A stretch of DNA of 64,000 nt from Actinobaculum sp. 313 (lineage in GTDB: Bacteria; Actinomycetota; Actinomycetes; Actinomycetales; Actinomycetaceae), in the NCBI RefSeq assembly GCF_003073475.1, contig NZ_CP029033.1:1240001-1304000 (forward strand). Direction: 5' to 3'. The position numbers and the translations under genes were made by a program. Within the stretch, counting starts at the first letter, position 1. Each line of letters begins with the position of its first letter. Of this stretch, positions 8,413 to 16,876 are shown in pieces. Below the pieces are notes generated by a model. The model searched no databases. It was given only the letters and a program-made list of their open reading frames with translations, and was not told where the DNA came from.

Positions 8413-9102
8413 TCAGTGCGCGGCGTCGCGGTCAACCGCAACCAGGACAACCTGTGCGGCGTTCAAAGCTACGTCGAACTCCCGGTCGGAAACCGTCACC
8501 CGAACAATTCCGACCCCGCGCCGTACCCCGGTCACGCGCAGTCGCGTGCCGGGGACGACTCCAAGTTCATCGAGGTAGACGAGCACGTCGGAATCGGTGT
8601 CTGAGACTCGCTCGACTCTGCCGCCCTCCCCGACGGCCAGATCGCACAAAGGTATCTGTTCGTCGGGCGCGGCGACGGCGTCAGGAATCTCACCACTGGG
8701 CAGGGGAATGATATCGCCGTGTGGATCACGTTGCGGATGCCCGAGCGCCGCATCCAGACGCTCGATGAAAAGGTCGGAGACGGCGTGCTCCAACTGTTCT
8801 GCTTCGGCGTTGACCTCGTCCCAGGAGTAGCCGAACAGTTGCACGAGGCCTGTCTCCAGCACCCGGTGGATTCGCACCATGCGGGCAGCCTGCTTTCGCC
8901 CTTCATCCGTTAACGAGATGGCTCCATACGGTGCATGCCGCACGAGGCCCCGGGAAACAAGTCGGCTCACGCCTTCCGAGACCGTTGACGGAGATAGACC
9001 GAGTGCGCGGGCCAACTCTCCCGAGGTGGCGGGGTGATCCTGCCACTCCTCGAGCTTCCAAATGGCCCGGAGATAATCCTCGTTAGACGCCGTAAGACCC
9101 AT
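8413..9102 (-). CDS. mntR: DtxR/MntR-family metalloregulator, manganese-type ligand set
   Basis: This 229-residue protein has the full DtxR architecture: N-terminal winged helix (SGELARALGLSPSTVSEGVSRLVSRGLV), metal/dimerisation domain to about residue 140, and an SH3/FeoA-like C-terminal domain from about residue 150. Metal ligands read Asp9, His79, Glu102, Glu105, His106. Iron regulators DtxR/IdeR carry Met10 and Cys102 at the first and third positions. Asp and Glu there are the pattern of manganese-responsive MntR, so I predict manganese sensing. It starts four bases after the deoD stop and is probably cotranscribed with it. Confidence 0.8.
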   Translation of the reverse strand: MGLTASNEDYLRAIWKLEEWQDHPATSGELARALGLSPSTVSEGVSRLVSRGLVRHAPYGAISLTDEGRKQAARMVRIHRVLETGLVQLFGYSWDEVNAEAEQLEHAVSDLFIERLDAALGHPQRDPHGDIIPLPSGEIPDAVAAPDEQIPLCDLAVGEGGRVERVSDTDSDVLVYLDELGVVPGTRLRVTGVRRGVGIVRVTVSDREFDVALNAAQVVLVAVDRDAAH

Positions 9103-9106
9103 GAAA

Positions 9107-9814
9107 TCAGCTCAGAGCTGCGGCGACAGCGAGAGACAACGCGGTCTGGAACTTCGTTTCGCGATCTTCTGCGCTCATATCCTTGGAGGGATCAAGCAGA
9201 TGATCGGAGACCGTCAGGACCGCCAGTGCCTCCTTGTGAAGCTGGGCAGCCAGCCCGTAAAGCGCCGCCGCCTCCATCTCGACGCCGAGTGTGCCCAGTT
9301 CCGCCAGGCGCTGCACTTGCTCGGGAGGATTGTCGTAGAAGCGGTCGCGGGAGACAACGGGGGCGACCTTGACGCTGGCGTCGTCGCCAGCGGCGTCGAC
9401 GGCTGCCTTCAGCAGGTTCCACGATGCAGTGGCGGAAAAGTGGATTCCCGGGCAGAGGGCGTCATTGAGCGAGGAATCCGTATGCGCGCCGATTGCGACG
9501 ACGACGTCGCCGGGCTCAACATCCGGAGAAAGTCCGCCGCAGGTGCCGACGCGGATAATGCGCTCAACACCGAAGAAACGGTAGAGCTCCGTGGCGTAAA
9601 TGGATAAAGATGGCTGTCCCATCCCGGAGGCCATAATCGATAGCGGCTTGCCTTGGTAGGTACCGGTGTAGCCTCCTATGCCGCGCACATCCGTCACTTT
9701 ACGGGCGTCGGGCATAAGCTGCGCGGCCATGCGCTCGGCGCGGCGGGGATCGCCTGGCATGAGGACAGCGGGGGCGAAATCCCCGGGTTCGGCGGAAATA
9801 TGCGGCGTGGACAT
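9107..9814 (-). CDS. deoD: Purine-nucleoside phosphorylase DeoD type
   Basis: A 235-residue hexameric-type purine nucleoside phosphorylase, which splits (deoxy)nucleosides with phosphate to free base and ribose-1-phosphate for salvage. Diagnostic segments are the phosphate-binding 'LMPGDPRRAERMA', 'VRGIGGYTGTYQGKPLSIMASGMGQPSL', 'IRVGTCGGL', 'GVEMEAAALYGLA' and the catalytic Asp in 'VSDHLL'. The length is typical of the family. It is the first gene of a two-gene minus-strand unit with the MntR-type regulator. Confidence 0.95.
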   Translation of the reverse strand: MSTPHISAEPGDFAPAVLMPGDPRRAERMAAQLMPDARKVTDVRGIGGYTGTYQGKPLSIMASGMGQPSLSIYATELYRFFGVERIIRVGTCGGLSPDVEPGDVVVAIGAHTDSSLNDALCPGIHFSATASWNLLKAAVDAAGDDASVKVAPVVSRDRFYDNPPEQVQRLAELGTLGVEMEAAALYGLAAQLHKEALAVLTVSDHLLDPSKDMSAEDRETKFQTALSLAVAAALS

Positions 9815-10164
9815 GTTTCTCCTCTCGGCTGGTGGCCGTGATCAAGCGACGCGAGCCCGGTGCTCGCGCCGTTCAGCAACACACTGATATGACGACCAGT
9901 GTAATGGAGGCCACGCACAGAAGGGGAACGCGCGGATGAGTTCGTGTGGCCGATGCTGCTAGGGTAAGGACGGTCGCTTTGCTGCGGCAGCGTCTAGCGC
10001 GGGTCATTGAAAGCCGTGAAGACTCTCACAACAGCATCCAAATTGTTGTCAAATCGGCTCAAAGTACGGGATGCTCGGCAGGAGGATTCGCAATTCGCGC
10101 GGGAATGCCGTGAGAATAAGGCGGACACAGGAATACGCGCTCGCGTATCCGGAAAGGAAAAGTA
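9815..10164. promoter_or_regulatory. Divergent promoter region of deoD and the DUF4282 gene
   Basis: This region of 350 bases has no gene. It contains an inverted repeat ACACTG-N10-CAGTGT at 9881-9902 that could be an operator for deoD-mntR, and a perfect hairpin GCGAGC-CCGGT-GCTCGC at 9851-9867 inside the deoD leader. A good purine-rich ribosome binding site (GGAAAGGAAAAG) precedes ATG 10165. The regulator of the inverted repeat is not identifiable; autoregulation by the MntR-like protein is a possibility. Confidence 0.45.
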
Positions 10165-10740
10165 ATGTCTCAGCCGTCCACCCCGGAAAATCAGCAGAAT
10201 AACCCCCAGGCATACACCGACCAGCAGTATGCACAGGGGTACCAGAACCAGGCGTGGGCCCCGTCCGCTTACTCCGCTCCGGCGGCCGGCCAGCCGGGCG
10301 CCGATCCGAACATTTACGGTCAGCCGCAGCCCGGCTACGACCAGGGGTATGCCTACGGCCAGCCTGCTTATGGCGTTGCCGCTCCGCAGCCGACTCGTAG
10401 CACTGGTGGCTTCGCTGGCCTGTTCTCCACGAACTTCAAGGTGCGAGTCTCCAGCTCGATTGCCGGGATTGTGCAGCTATTCGCCTTGATTGCTGGCGGC
10501 ATCGTCGTCGTAAAAGAACTGTTCACCTTCATTCGGGTTGCAACCAACGACGGCGCAGTGTATGGAGGGGCGAGCGCTCTCGCCATTTTGGAGGAGCTGT
10601 TCCAGTTCGCCTACGTCTTGGGAGTGGTTGTGGTCGCGCTCGGACTCGTCCGCGCCATTCTGGAAATCGCCGTGAAGGCGGACCAGGACGCCACCAAGGT
10701 TGAAGCTGAAGCCGCGCAGGCATCACAACCGCAGGCATGA
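10165..10740 (+). CDS. DUF4282-type membrane protein with Gln/Tyr/Pro-rich N-terminus
   Basis: A 191-residue protein. Residues 1-75 are disordered and rich in Gln, Tyr, Pro and Gly with repeated QGY/GQP-like units. Residues about 85-170 hold two membrane helices separated by a short loop (IAGIVQLFALIAGGIVVVKE and FAYVLGVVVVALGLVRAILE), the DUF4282 pattern; a charged tail follows. Function unknown. The stop overlaps the ATG of the next gene (ATGA, 10737-10740). Confidence 0.75.
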   Translation: MSQPSTPENQQNNPQAYTDQQYAQGYQNQAWAPSAYSAPAAGQPGADPNIYGQPQPGYDQGYAYGQPAYGVAAPQPTRSTGGFAGLFSTNFKVRVSSSIAGIVQLFALIAGGIVVVKELFTFIRVATNDGAVYGGASALAILEELFQFAYVLGVVVVALGLVRAILEIAVKADQDATKVEAEAAQASQPQA

Positions 10741-11504
10741 GCCAACTGTACTCGCTGGTCGCTTTCGACCTAGACGATACACTTGCTCCCTCAAAGTCGC
10801 CGCTACCCGATCGGATGGCGGCGGCTTTGCGTGGACTGCTTGATGTGACGCAGGTCTGCGTCATCTCCGGTGGTCAGTTCGGACAATTCGAATCGCAGGT
10901 GCTCGCACATCTGGACGCCGGCGAACAGCAGCTCGGCGCACTGCATCTCATGCCCACGTGCGGCACCCGCTACCTTGTGCACCGCGATGGACGGTGGCAG
11001 ACGGTGTATGCCCGTGATCTGAGCAACGAGGAACGCGCAGAGGCTCGGGCCGCCGTTGAGGAAGAGGCCCGGCGGCTTGGACTATGGGAAGAACACACCT
11101 GGGGTCCTATTTTGGAAGACCGTGGTTCGCAGATCACCTTCTCCGCTCTCGGCCAGCAGGCGCCTCTGGAAGCGAAGAAGGCATGGGATCCCGATGGCGG
11201 CAAAAAGGAGCGGCTGCGCGCCGCCGTCGCCGAACGTCTGCCCGGTCTGGAGGTACGTTCCGGTGGGTCTACCTCAGTGGACATCACCAGGCGGGGCGTC
11301 GATAAGGCATACGGGATCGCCGAACTTTCACGGCATACCGGTATTCCCATCGAAGATATGCTGTTCGTTGGAGACAGGCTCGACGAAGGCGGCAATGACT
11401 TCCCCGTGATCCGCCTGGGGATTCCCACCCACGCGGTCACGGACTGGGAAGATACCGCGGCATTTGTGGAAGGCTATGTAGCTGCAGCGCACACTACCGT
11501 GTGA
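10737..11504 (+). CDS. HAD-superfamily hydrolase (Cof/phosphomannomutase-like, type IIB)
   Basis: A 255-residue haloacid dehalogenase-fold phosphatase. Motif I is FDLDDTLAPS near residues 9-18 (nucleophile and general acid Asp), motif II is VISGGQ, and the catalytic Lys region and motif IV are 'DITRRGVDKAYGIAEL' and 'MLFVGDRLDEGGNDFP'. The cap between about residues 80 and 185 places it in class IIB, resembling eukaryotic-type phosphomannomutase. A sugar phosphate substrate is likely but not proven. Translationally coupled to the DUF4282 gene. Confidence 0.85.
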   Translation: MSQLYSLVAFDLDDTLAPSKSPLPDRMAAALRGLLDVTQVCVISGGQFGQFESQVLAHLDAGEQQLGALHLMPTCGTRYLVHRDGRWQTVYARDLSNEERAEARAAVEEEARRLGLWEEHTWGPILEDRGSQITFSALGQQAPLEAKKAWDPDGGKKERLRAAVAERLPGLEVRSGGSTSVDITRRGVDKAYGIAELSRHTGIPIEDMLFVGDRLDEGGNDFPVIRLGIPTHAVTDWEDTAAFVEGYVAAAHTTV

Positions 11505-11528
11505 TAACTGCGGAACTTGGAGGCTGTT

Positions 11529-12236
11529 GTGTCTAGTGGCGACGAACGCACGGGCGACGGCGTGCTTGCGCAGATGAGCGACGCTGAAGTGGAGGGTTAC
11601 CTGACCGGGCTGCAGCGGCGGAAGCAGGCGTTGCCCACCGCGGAGCAGGAGGATGGCGGGGCAACGCGCGGATTCGCGCTTCTCATGCTTACCGCTGGAA
11701 TATTCGGCATGTACGCCTCGGTTTTGCTTAGCCGCACCGAGAAGCAGCATCTGCTGGACCCGGCGTCGCAACTGGCCTGCGATATCAACCCGTTGATCGG
11801 CTGCGGTAGCTTCCTGGACTCGCCGCAAAACCAACTCTTCTTCGGGATTTCCAACGCGGTATACGGGCTAGCCTTCTTCGCCGGTATTGTCGCTCTGGCA
11901 CTCGTTCTGCTGTCGGGCGGGCGCCTCGGCAGGTGGCTTTGGCAGGCTCTTTGCCTAGCGATGGTTCTCGCTGCCGCGTGGCTCGTATGGTTTCAGTACC
12001 AGTCCTTCGTGGTAGAGAGAGCGCTCTGCCCATATTGCCTGCTTACCTGGTTCGCTACCATTCCGTTGATCGTGCACACATGGGCCAGGTCCGTGCAGGC
12101 GGGTCATGTACCCGCTCCCGATGCACTCCGCCGTTTCTTGGTCCACGGCCGGTGGTACATCACCATCGGCGTTTACCTAGTGATCGTCTTGATCGCGGTT
12201 GTACGCTTCTGGGACCAGTGGGCGATGGTGTTCTAA
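11529..12236 (+). CDS. Vitamin K epoxide reductase (VKOR) family protein
   Basis: GTG 11529 follows GGAGG (11519-11523) at a five-base spacing and is preferred to an in-frame TTG at 11517. The 235-residue protein has an N-terminal hydrophilic stretch and about five helices. The VKOR redox centres are present: a loop cysteine pair in 'LACDINPLIGCGSFL' and the membrane CPYC motif. In actinobacteria such proteins reoxidise a DsbA-like partner for disulfide formation in exported proteins, using quinone. No DsbA gene is adjacent in this window. Confidence 0.9.
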   Translation: MSSGDERTGDGVLAQMSDAEVEGYLTGLQRRKQALPTAEQEDGGATRGFALLMLTAGIFGMYASVLLSRTEKQHLLDPASQLACDINPLIGCGSFLDSPQNQLFFGISNAVYGLAFFAGIVALALVLLSGGRLGRWLWQALCLAMVLAAAWLVWFQYQSFVVERALCPYCLLTWFATIPLIVHTWARSVQAGHVPAPDALRRFLVHGRWYITIGVYLVIVLIAVVRFWDQWAMVF

Positions 12237-12389
12237 ACGTCGTTCGGCGGAGGCGTGACCCTGCCCCGATGGGCTCAGTGGTCTTCCAAGTTCTGTGCAA
12301 ACCGGATTATCTGTATTATTCCCATGTCCCGGCGGTCGCGTCCAAAAGGTCCATCGCACGCGCGACTTGGTGCGTACAGTCTTGACCGG

Positions 12390-13337
12390 TCACCGCCTCG
12401 GTACCACCAGTGGTCCGCCGGTGACCGGGTCTTCGATGACAACGCAACTGAGGCCGAAGACGGCCTCAATGCGCTCCGGCGTCATAACCGCGCGCGGGTT
12501 TCCCTCGGCAACCACGGCTCCTTCCTTCATAACGATCAGATGCGACGCATACCGAGCGGCCTGATTCAGATCATGCAGTACGGCAACGAGGGTCGTTCCG
12601 TCTCTATTCAGGCGGGTGAACAACTCCAACAATTCCACTTGGTGGCCGATGTCCAGATACGTCGTCGGTTCATCAAGAAGGAGCAGGGGAGTCTCTTGCG
12701 CCAAGGCCATGGCAGCCCACACGCGCTGGCGTTGGCCACCGGAGAGTTCGCCCACGGCGCGCTCGGCGAGTTCCTCCACGTTCGTTGCCCGCATAGCGCG
12801 CTGCACCGCCGCAGCGTCGTCGCGCGTACTCTGGCGAAACACGCCCTGGTGTGGGTAGCGACCGCGCGCCACAAGATCGGCTACGGTGATCCCTTCGGGT
12901 GCGATGGCGCTTTGCGGTAGAAGTCCGATGCGCCGCGCCAGCGCCTTGGGTTTGAGCCCGGCGATTGATCTGCCATCGAGGTATACCGCGCCCTGGTCGG
13001 GCCGCAGCAGTCGAACAAGACCGCGCAGCAGTGTTGACTTGCCACAACCATTGGGCCCGATGATAACGGTGAAGGAGCCATCGGGAATCTCCACGTTGAG
13101 GTCGCGGGCGACGATGCGGCCGTCGTACCCCAGGCTCAGCTGCTCCGTGCGCAGGCGCCCGGTAGGAGCGGTTTCCGATGTGCGCGGTGCCGCGTGAGGG
13201 GAAAGTGGTGCAGTGGGAGGCGCCGCAGCGGCAGGCGAGGGAACGGAGGAATTCGAACGCGACGCTGCCGCATTAGCGGAGCGTGGTGTGGGTGGCCGTC
13301 CATTGAGATGATCACCATGGTCCGGAGAGATCGTCAT
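12390..13337 (-). CDS. Ferric-siderophore ABC transporter ATPase
   Basis: A 315-residue FepC/FecE-type ATPase. Walker A GPNGCGKST is at residues 94-102, signature LSGGQ at 198-202, Walker B LLLLDEPTTYLD and the switch His in VLHDLNQAARYA. The first 60 residues are low-complexity Pro/Ala/Ser, longer than usual; translation may begin further in. ATG 13337 overlaps the permease stop (ATGA at 13334-13337). Third gene of the operon transcribed away from the iron box at 15551. Confidence 0.93.
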   Translation of the reverse strand: MTISPDHGDHLNGRPPTPRSANAAASRSNSSVPSPAAAAPPTAPLSPHAAPRTSETAPTGRLRTEQLSLGYDGRIVARDLNVEIPDGSFTVIIGPNGCGKSTLLRGLVRLLRPDQGAVYLDGRSIAGLKPKALARRIGLLPQSAIAPEGITVADLVARGRYPHQGVFRQSTRDDAAAVQRAMRATNVEELAERAVGELSGGQRQRVWAAMALAQETPLLLLDEPTTYLDIGHQVELLELFTRLNRDGTTLVAVLHDLNQAARYASHLIVMKEGAVVAEGNPRAVMTPERIEAVFGLSCVVIEDPVTGGPLVVPRR

Positions 13338-14464
13338 GCGCGCGACTCCATTATCAAAAGAACGAAAAGGTACATTCCGCCGAAGATCACGGTGATCATG
13401 CCGGCAGGAAGTGGATTACCACCGATGTGCTGAGCGATGACATCGGCCCCCAGCAACAATAGTGAGCCGAGTAGGGCCGAGTGAAGCAGGGGAATGCCCG
13501 GAAGCCCGGCTAATCGTTTGGCGATCTGCGGCGCGGCAAGGGCCACGAAGGCGATAGGGCCGGCGGCAGCGGTGACCAATGCTGCGAGCAGCACGCCCAG
13601 GCCCAGGATGGCGAGGCGTGCCCGCTCCACACGCAGCCCGTGGGCAGCGGCGGCGTCGTCGCCCAATTCCAACTGCCGCAGCGGGCGCCGCGCCGCCGCA
13701 ATAAGCGGTGCGGTCAAGGCGACAGCCAGCACAGCTGGGACCACGTCACCCCAGGTCGTGAGGCTCAGTGTGCCCGTTCCCCAAATGGCCGCTCCCATGG
13801 CGACTTCGTCCCGTGCACGCAAGATCAGCCAGGAATTCACCCCAGAGAGTGCTGCGGTGACTCCGATTCCTACGATGACGAGCCGGAATCCCTGCACTCC
13901 GCGCCGATAGGCGAGTAGATAGACGACGATGGCGGTTACGAAGCCGCCGAGCAAAGCCCCGGCCGTCGTCGAGGCGAGAACCGATGCTCCCAGATTTGAG
14001 GCCGCTAAGGTGGAACCGGGCAACACCAGGCGCACGGCAAGCACACCGGTATACGCTCCCGTTGAAAAGCCGATGATATCCGGCGAACCAAGCGGATTGC
14101 GGGTCAGGGTTTGGAAGAGGGCGCCCGAAATGCCCAAGCAGGCACCGAAGACGATGGCGGCAACGATACGCGGCAGGCGCCACTGCAGGACAACCGTTGA
14201 ATCGAAACCCGCCCGGCCGGTCAGCGCCCGCAGAACCTCTCCGACGGATAGCGGGTAGTCACCCAGGCAGAGCGCGATGACCGCGACCGCCACCAGCAGC
14301 ACAGCAACGGCGACGACGCACAGGCGTGATCGTAACGCCACGCGTGGGCGCCGCGAGTACGCCGCCTTAGCATGTGCGGCGGGGTGCGGTGGGCGATGCA
14401 TCGAACTCGCCGACGTTGCGGGCTGGGAATCGGAAGCGTCAATCCGCGGGTACCTCACCGTCAT
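13334..14464 (-). CDS. Ferric-siderophore ABC transporter permease 2
   Basis: A FecCD-family permease of 376 residues. ATG 14464 is chosen because it forms an ATGA overlap (14461-14464) with the upstream permease gene; the frame is open much further upstream but has no family similarity there. A 50-residue polar lead precedes about nine to ten helices. Family segments include 'LRLPRIVAAIVFGACLGISGALFQTLTRNPLGSPDIIGFSTGA' (read in parts) and 'FVALAAPQIAKRLAG'. It pairs with the other permease to form the membrane channel. Confidence 0.92.
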   Translation of the reverse strand: MTVRYPRIDASDSQPATSASSMHRPPHPAAHAKAAYSRRPRVALRSRLCVVAVAVLLVAVAVIALCLGDYPLSVGEVLRALTGRAGFDSTVVLQWRLPRIVAAIVFGACLGISGALFQTLTRNPLGSPDIIGFSTGAYTGVLAVRLVLPGSTLAASNLGASVLASTTAGALLGGFVTAIVVYLLAYRRGVQGFRLVIVGIGVTAALSGVNSWLILRARDEVAMGAAIWGTGTLSLTTWGDVVPAVLAVALTAPLIAAARRPLRQLELGDDAAAAHGLRVERARLAILGLGVLLAALVTAAAGPIAFVALAAPQIAKRLAGLPGIPLLHSALLGSLLLLGADVIAQHIGGNPLPAGMITVIFGGMYLFVLLIMESRA

Positions 14465-15510
14465 AGTGCCAGCGCCTTTCTGCGTCGCACCAAGGCCACG
14501 AGCACCGGGCCGCCGAGGAAGGAGAGGACGATTCCCACTGGCATTTCTCCGGGGGAGACAGCGATTCGGGCGGCAATATCGGCAAAAATGGTGATAATCG
14601 GTCCCCATATCAGACAACATGCTATGATCCACCGTTGATCCTGCCCGGTGAGCCACCGGGCTACATGAGGCACCATGAGGCCGACAAATGAAATGGGGCC
14701 GACGAGTGCGGTGGCGCCGCCGGCGAGGAAGGTAATCGCCGCCACCGCCAGAAGGCGGGTACGCCACACGGAGGTGCCCAAGGCTGATGCCATTTCTTCG
14801 CCCAGTGCCAGGGCATTAAGTGACTTTCCGAGTACGAGAGCGATAACTGCGCCGGTGAGCATGATAAGTACAACCGGCAGGCAGGAGGTGAGGTTCCGAT
14901 CAACGAATGTGCCGACTTCCCACACCTTGATGGTGTTGAAGGTGCGCGGGCTAGCGATGCGCAGCCCGGAGACGATTCCGGACAGAACGGCTCCGAGTGC
15001 TACTCCGGCAAGGAGTAGGCGAACCGGATCGACACTGCCGCGCGCCGCTCCACCCACCAATGCCACAGCCAGTGTGGCAGCCAAAGCACCGGCGAGGGCG
15101 AACCATACATATAGCGACGGCCGAGTGATTCCCAGCAGGCCTACTGCCAGTGCCACAGCGAATGAAGAACCGGAGGTCACCCCGAGGATGCCGGGATCGG
15201 CCAGCGGGTTGCGGGTGAGAGTCTGGATGAGCGCTCCCGCGACGGCAAGGGCGCCGCCAACGAGAATTGTCAGAGCGGTTCGCGGCACGCGCAGTTCCAA
15301 TATTGCATGGGCGTCGGCGCGGGGCACTTCATCACCGAAAAGAGCCGCGATTACGGTGGCAGGTGGTACAGGCCTGCTGCCGATCACCAAGGAGGCCAGT
15401 GCGGCGACGGCGAGAATTGCAAGGCCACCGACAAGTGCGAAGACGCGGCGGTTACGCAGCGTCGCCGCATTGCTGGTAGAGAATGGTGATCGATGCATCT
15501 GCAGTCCCAT
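14461..15510 (-). CDS. Ferric-siderophore ABC transporter permease 1
   Basis: A FecCD-family permease of 349 residues with about nine helices and the conserved 'LRVPRTALTILVGGALAVAG', 'QTLTRNPLADPGILGVTSG' and 'FVGLMVPHVARWL'. ATG 15510 is supported by an AAAGGAG immediately upstream; the open frame extends to 15615 but would run across the promoter and iron box. First gene of the minus-strand operon. Confidence 0.92.
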   Translation of the reverse strand: MGLQMHRSPFSTSNAATLRNRRVFALVGGLAILAVAALASLVIGSRPVPPATVIAALFGDEVPRADAHAILELRVPRTALTILVGGALAVAGALIQTLTRNPLADPGILGVTSGSSFAVALAVGLLGITRPSLYVWFALAGALAATLAVALVGGAARGSVDPVRLLLAGVALGAVLSGIVSGLRIASPRTFNTIKVWEVGTFVDRNLTSCLPVVLIMLTGAVIALVLGKSLNALALGEEMASALGTSVWRTRLLAVAAITFLAGGATALVGPISFVGLMVPHVARWLTGQDQRWIIACCLIWGPIITIFADIAARIAVSPGEMPVGIVLSFLGGPVLVALVRRRKALAL

Positions 15511-15550
15511 CGTCTCCTTTCCACATGCGACACTAGTATTGCGGCTGCGA

Positions 15551-15569
15551 TTAGGGTAGCCTAACTGGA
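15551..15569. promoter_or_regulatory. IdeR/DtxR iron box between divergent siderophore-uptake genes
   Basis: TTAGGGTAGCCTAACTGGA matches the TWAGGTWAGSCTWACCTWA consensus at about 15 of 19 positions. It lies 40 bases upstream of the permease operon start and 134 bases upstream of the divergent binding-protein gene, so one repressor dimer pair could switch both units off when iron is sufficient. No iron-type DtxR/IdeR gene is in this window; the regulator at 8413 has manganese-type ligands. Confidence 0.8.
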
Positions 15570-15702
15570 TGGGATGGTGTTGGAAATGGACGACATCGTT
15601 CGCCCTCGGCACCAACCGCTAGCCGCGACACACGTTCGCCGGGCCGTGGCGGCACAGGCGAACTGACAGCATATTGACGCATAACCGAAGGGAACCACAA
15701 AC

Positions 15703-16725
15703 GTGAAGAGACCAAGAATTCGTCGTGTTATGGCCGTGGCCGCCGCTGTTGCGTTGGCTCTGGTCGGCTGCGGTAACGATGACGCACAGGACACGACGTC
15801 GTCGAACTCGGCAGCGAATACGGACGTGAGTGTGCAGTCCGACGCATTTCCGGCAACAATCGAAACGAAGTTCGGTGAGGTCACCGTTGAAGAGATGCCC
15901 GAGCGTGTGGTTGCGCTCGGCTGGGGTGATGCGGAAGTTGCACTCGCCTTCGATGTGCAACCGGTGGGTGCTGCCGATTGGCTTGCATTCGGCGGAGACG
16001 GCGTCGGCCCGTGGGCCGAGGGCCTCTACAACGAGTCCCCGCAGATCCTCGGTACACTCGAACTCTCCTACGAGGAAGTTGCCGCCCTCGAACCGGATCT
16101 CATTTTGGACGTGCGCAGTTCGGGCGACGAGGAGCGCTACGAGAGATTGTCCTCCATTGCCCCGACGATCGGTGTCAGCAAGGACGGCGACAATTACCTG
16201 ACCTCTTCCGCGGATCAGGTCCGCATGATCGGGGCGGCCCTCGGCCAGCCGGAGAAGGCGGAGGAGTTGCTTGAGGAAGTTGACGAGGCCTTCGCGGCGG
16301 CGCGCAGTGAGTACCCGCACTGGGATGGCAAAACCGTTACGGTTGCCACACGCACGTCGGAGGGATGGGGCGCCTACCTCGACGACGCACGTGTGCATTT
16401 CATGGAGAACCTCGGATTCGCACAGAACCCGCAGATCGACGCCCTGGCATCGACGTCGGAGAACGGCTGGTCGGTTTCCGTCTCCAGTGAACAACTCGAC
16501 CTCTTCGATGCCGACCTCATTGTCGCCTTCCCGATCTATATCGACAGTTCGGAGATTACCGGAGATGCGGGTTGGCAGGCGATTCCTGCGGTGGAGGACG
16601 GCCGTGTACTTGTTATTGAGGATGAGCTCTCCAGCGCCTATTCGCTGGGCACCCCAGCGGCGACCCTCTACGCGATTGAACAGATGGCGCCATTGATCGA
16701 CCAGGCGACGGAAGGCAACGACTGA
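15703..16725 (+). CDS. Ferric-siderophore-binding lipoprotein
   Basis: A 340-residue FepB/FecB-type binding protein starting at GTG 15703. The signal peptide ends in the lipobox LVGC with Cys23, followed by an acidic/Ser linker. The periplasmic-binding (TroA-like) fold starts near residue 48 (IETKFGEVTVEEMPERVVALGWGDAEVALAF) and includes 'VAALEPDLILDVRSSGDEERYERLSSIAPTI' read in parts. It delivers the siderophore to the divergently encoded permease/ATPase. Confidence 0.92.
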   Translation: MKRPRIRRVMAVAAAVALALVGCGNDDAQDTTSSNSAANTDVSVQSDAFPATIETKFGEVTVEEMPERVVALGWGDAEVALAFDVQPVGAADWLAFGGDGVGPWAEGLYNESPQILGTLELSYEEVAALEPDLILDVRSSGDEERYERLSSIAPTIGVSKDGDNYLTSSADQVRMIGAALGQPEKAEELLEEVDEAFAAARSEYPHWDGKTVTVATRTSEGWGAYLDDARVHFMENLGFAQNPQIDALASTSENGWSVSVSSEQLDLFDADLIVAFPIYIDSSEITGDAGWQAIPAVEDGRVLVIEDELSSAYSLGTPAATLYAIEQMAPLIDQATEGND

Positions 16726-16767
16726 TAGTCGGTGGCCGCTCCGCCACTTGCGGAAGCACGGACAGTG

Positions 16768-16817
16768 CAAGTGCTGAAGGTAAGGAGAACCACAAGTGCC
16801 GAAAGTACGGAGAATCA
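16768..16817. repeat. Tandem 25-base imperfect repeat before the SIP gene
   Basis: Two adjacent 25-base units (16768-16792 and 16793-16817), each starting CAAGTGC and containing GGAGAA, differ at four positions. They fill the gap between the binding-protein gene and the siderophore-interacting protein gene. Just before them CACTTGC (16745-16751) and GCAAGTG (16767-16773) form an inverted repeat. No coding frame explains the duplication. Confidence 0.65.
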
Positions 16818-16876
16818 AGCGCGTAGAGCTTAGAGCATTCGGATAGCAGATCGTCGGCATGCAGGAAGGAGGCGGA

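Noticed and set aside
8248-8604. Plus-strand ORFs opposite the 3' end of the mntR-like gene
   Set aside because: They are antisense shadows of a clear DtxR-family gene.
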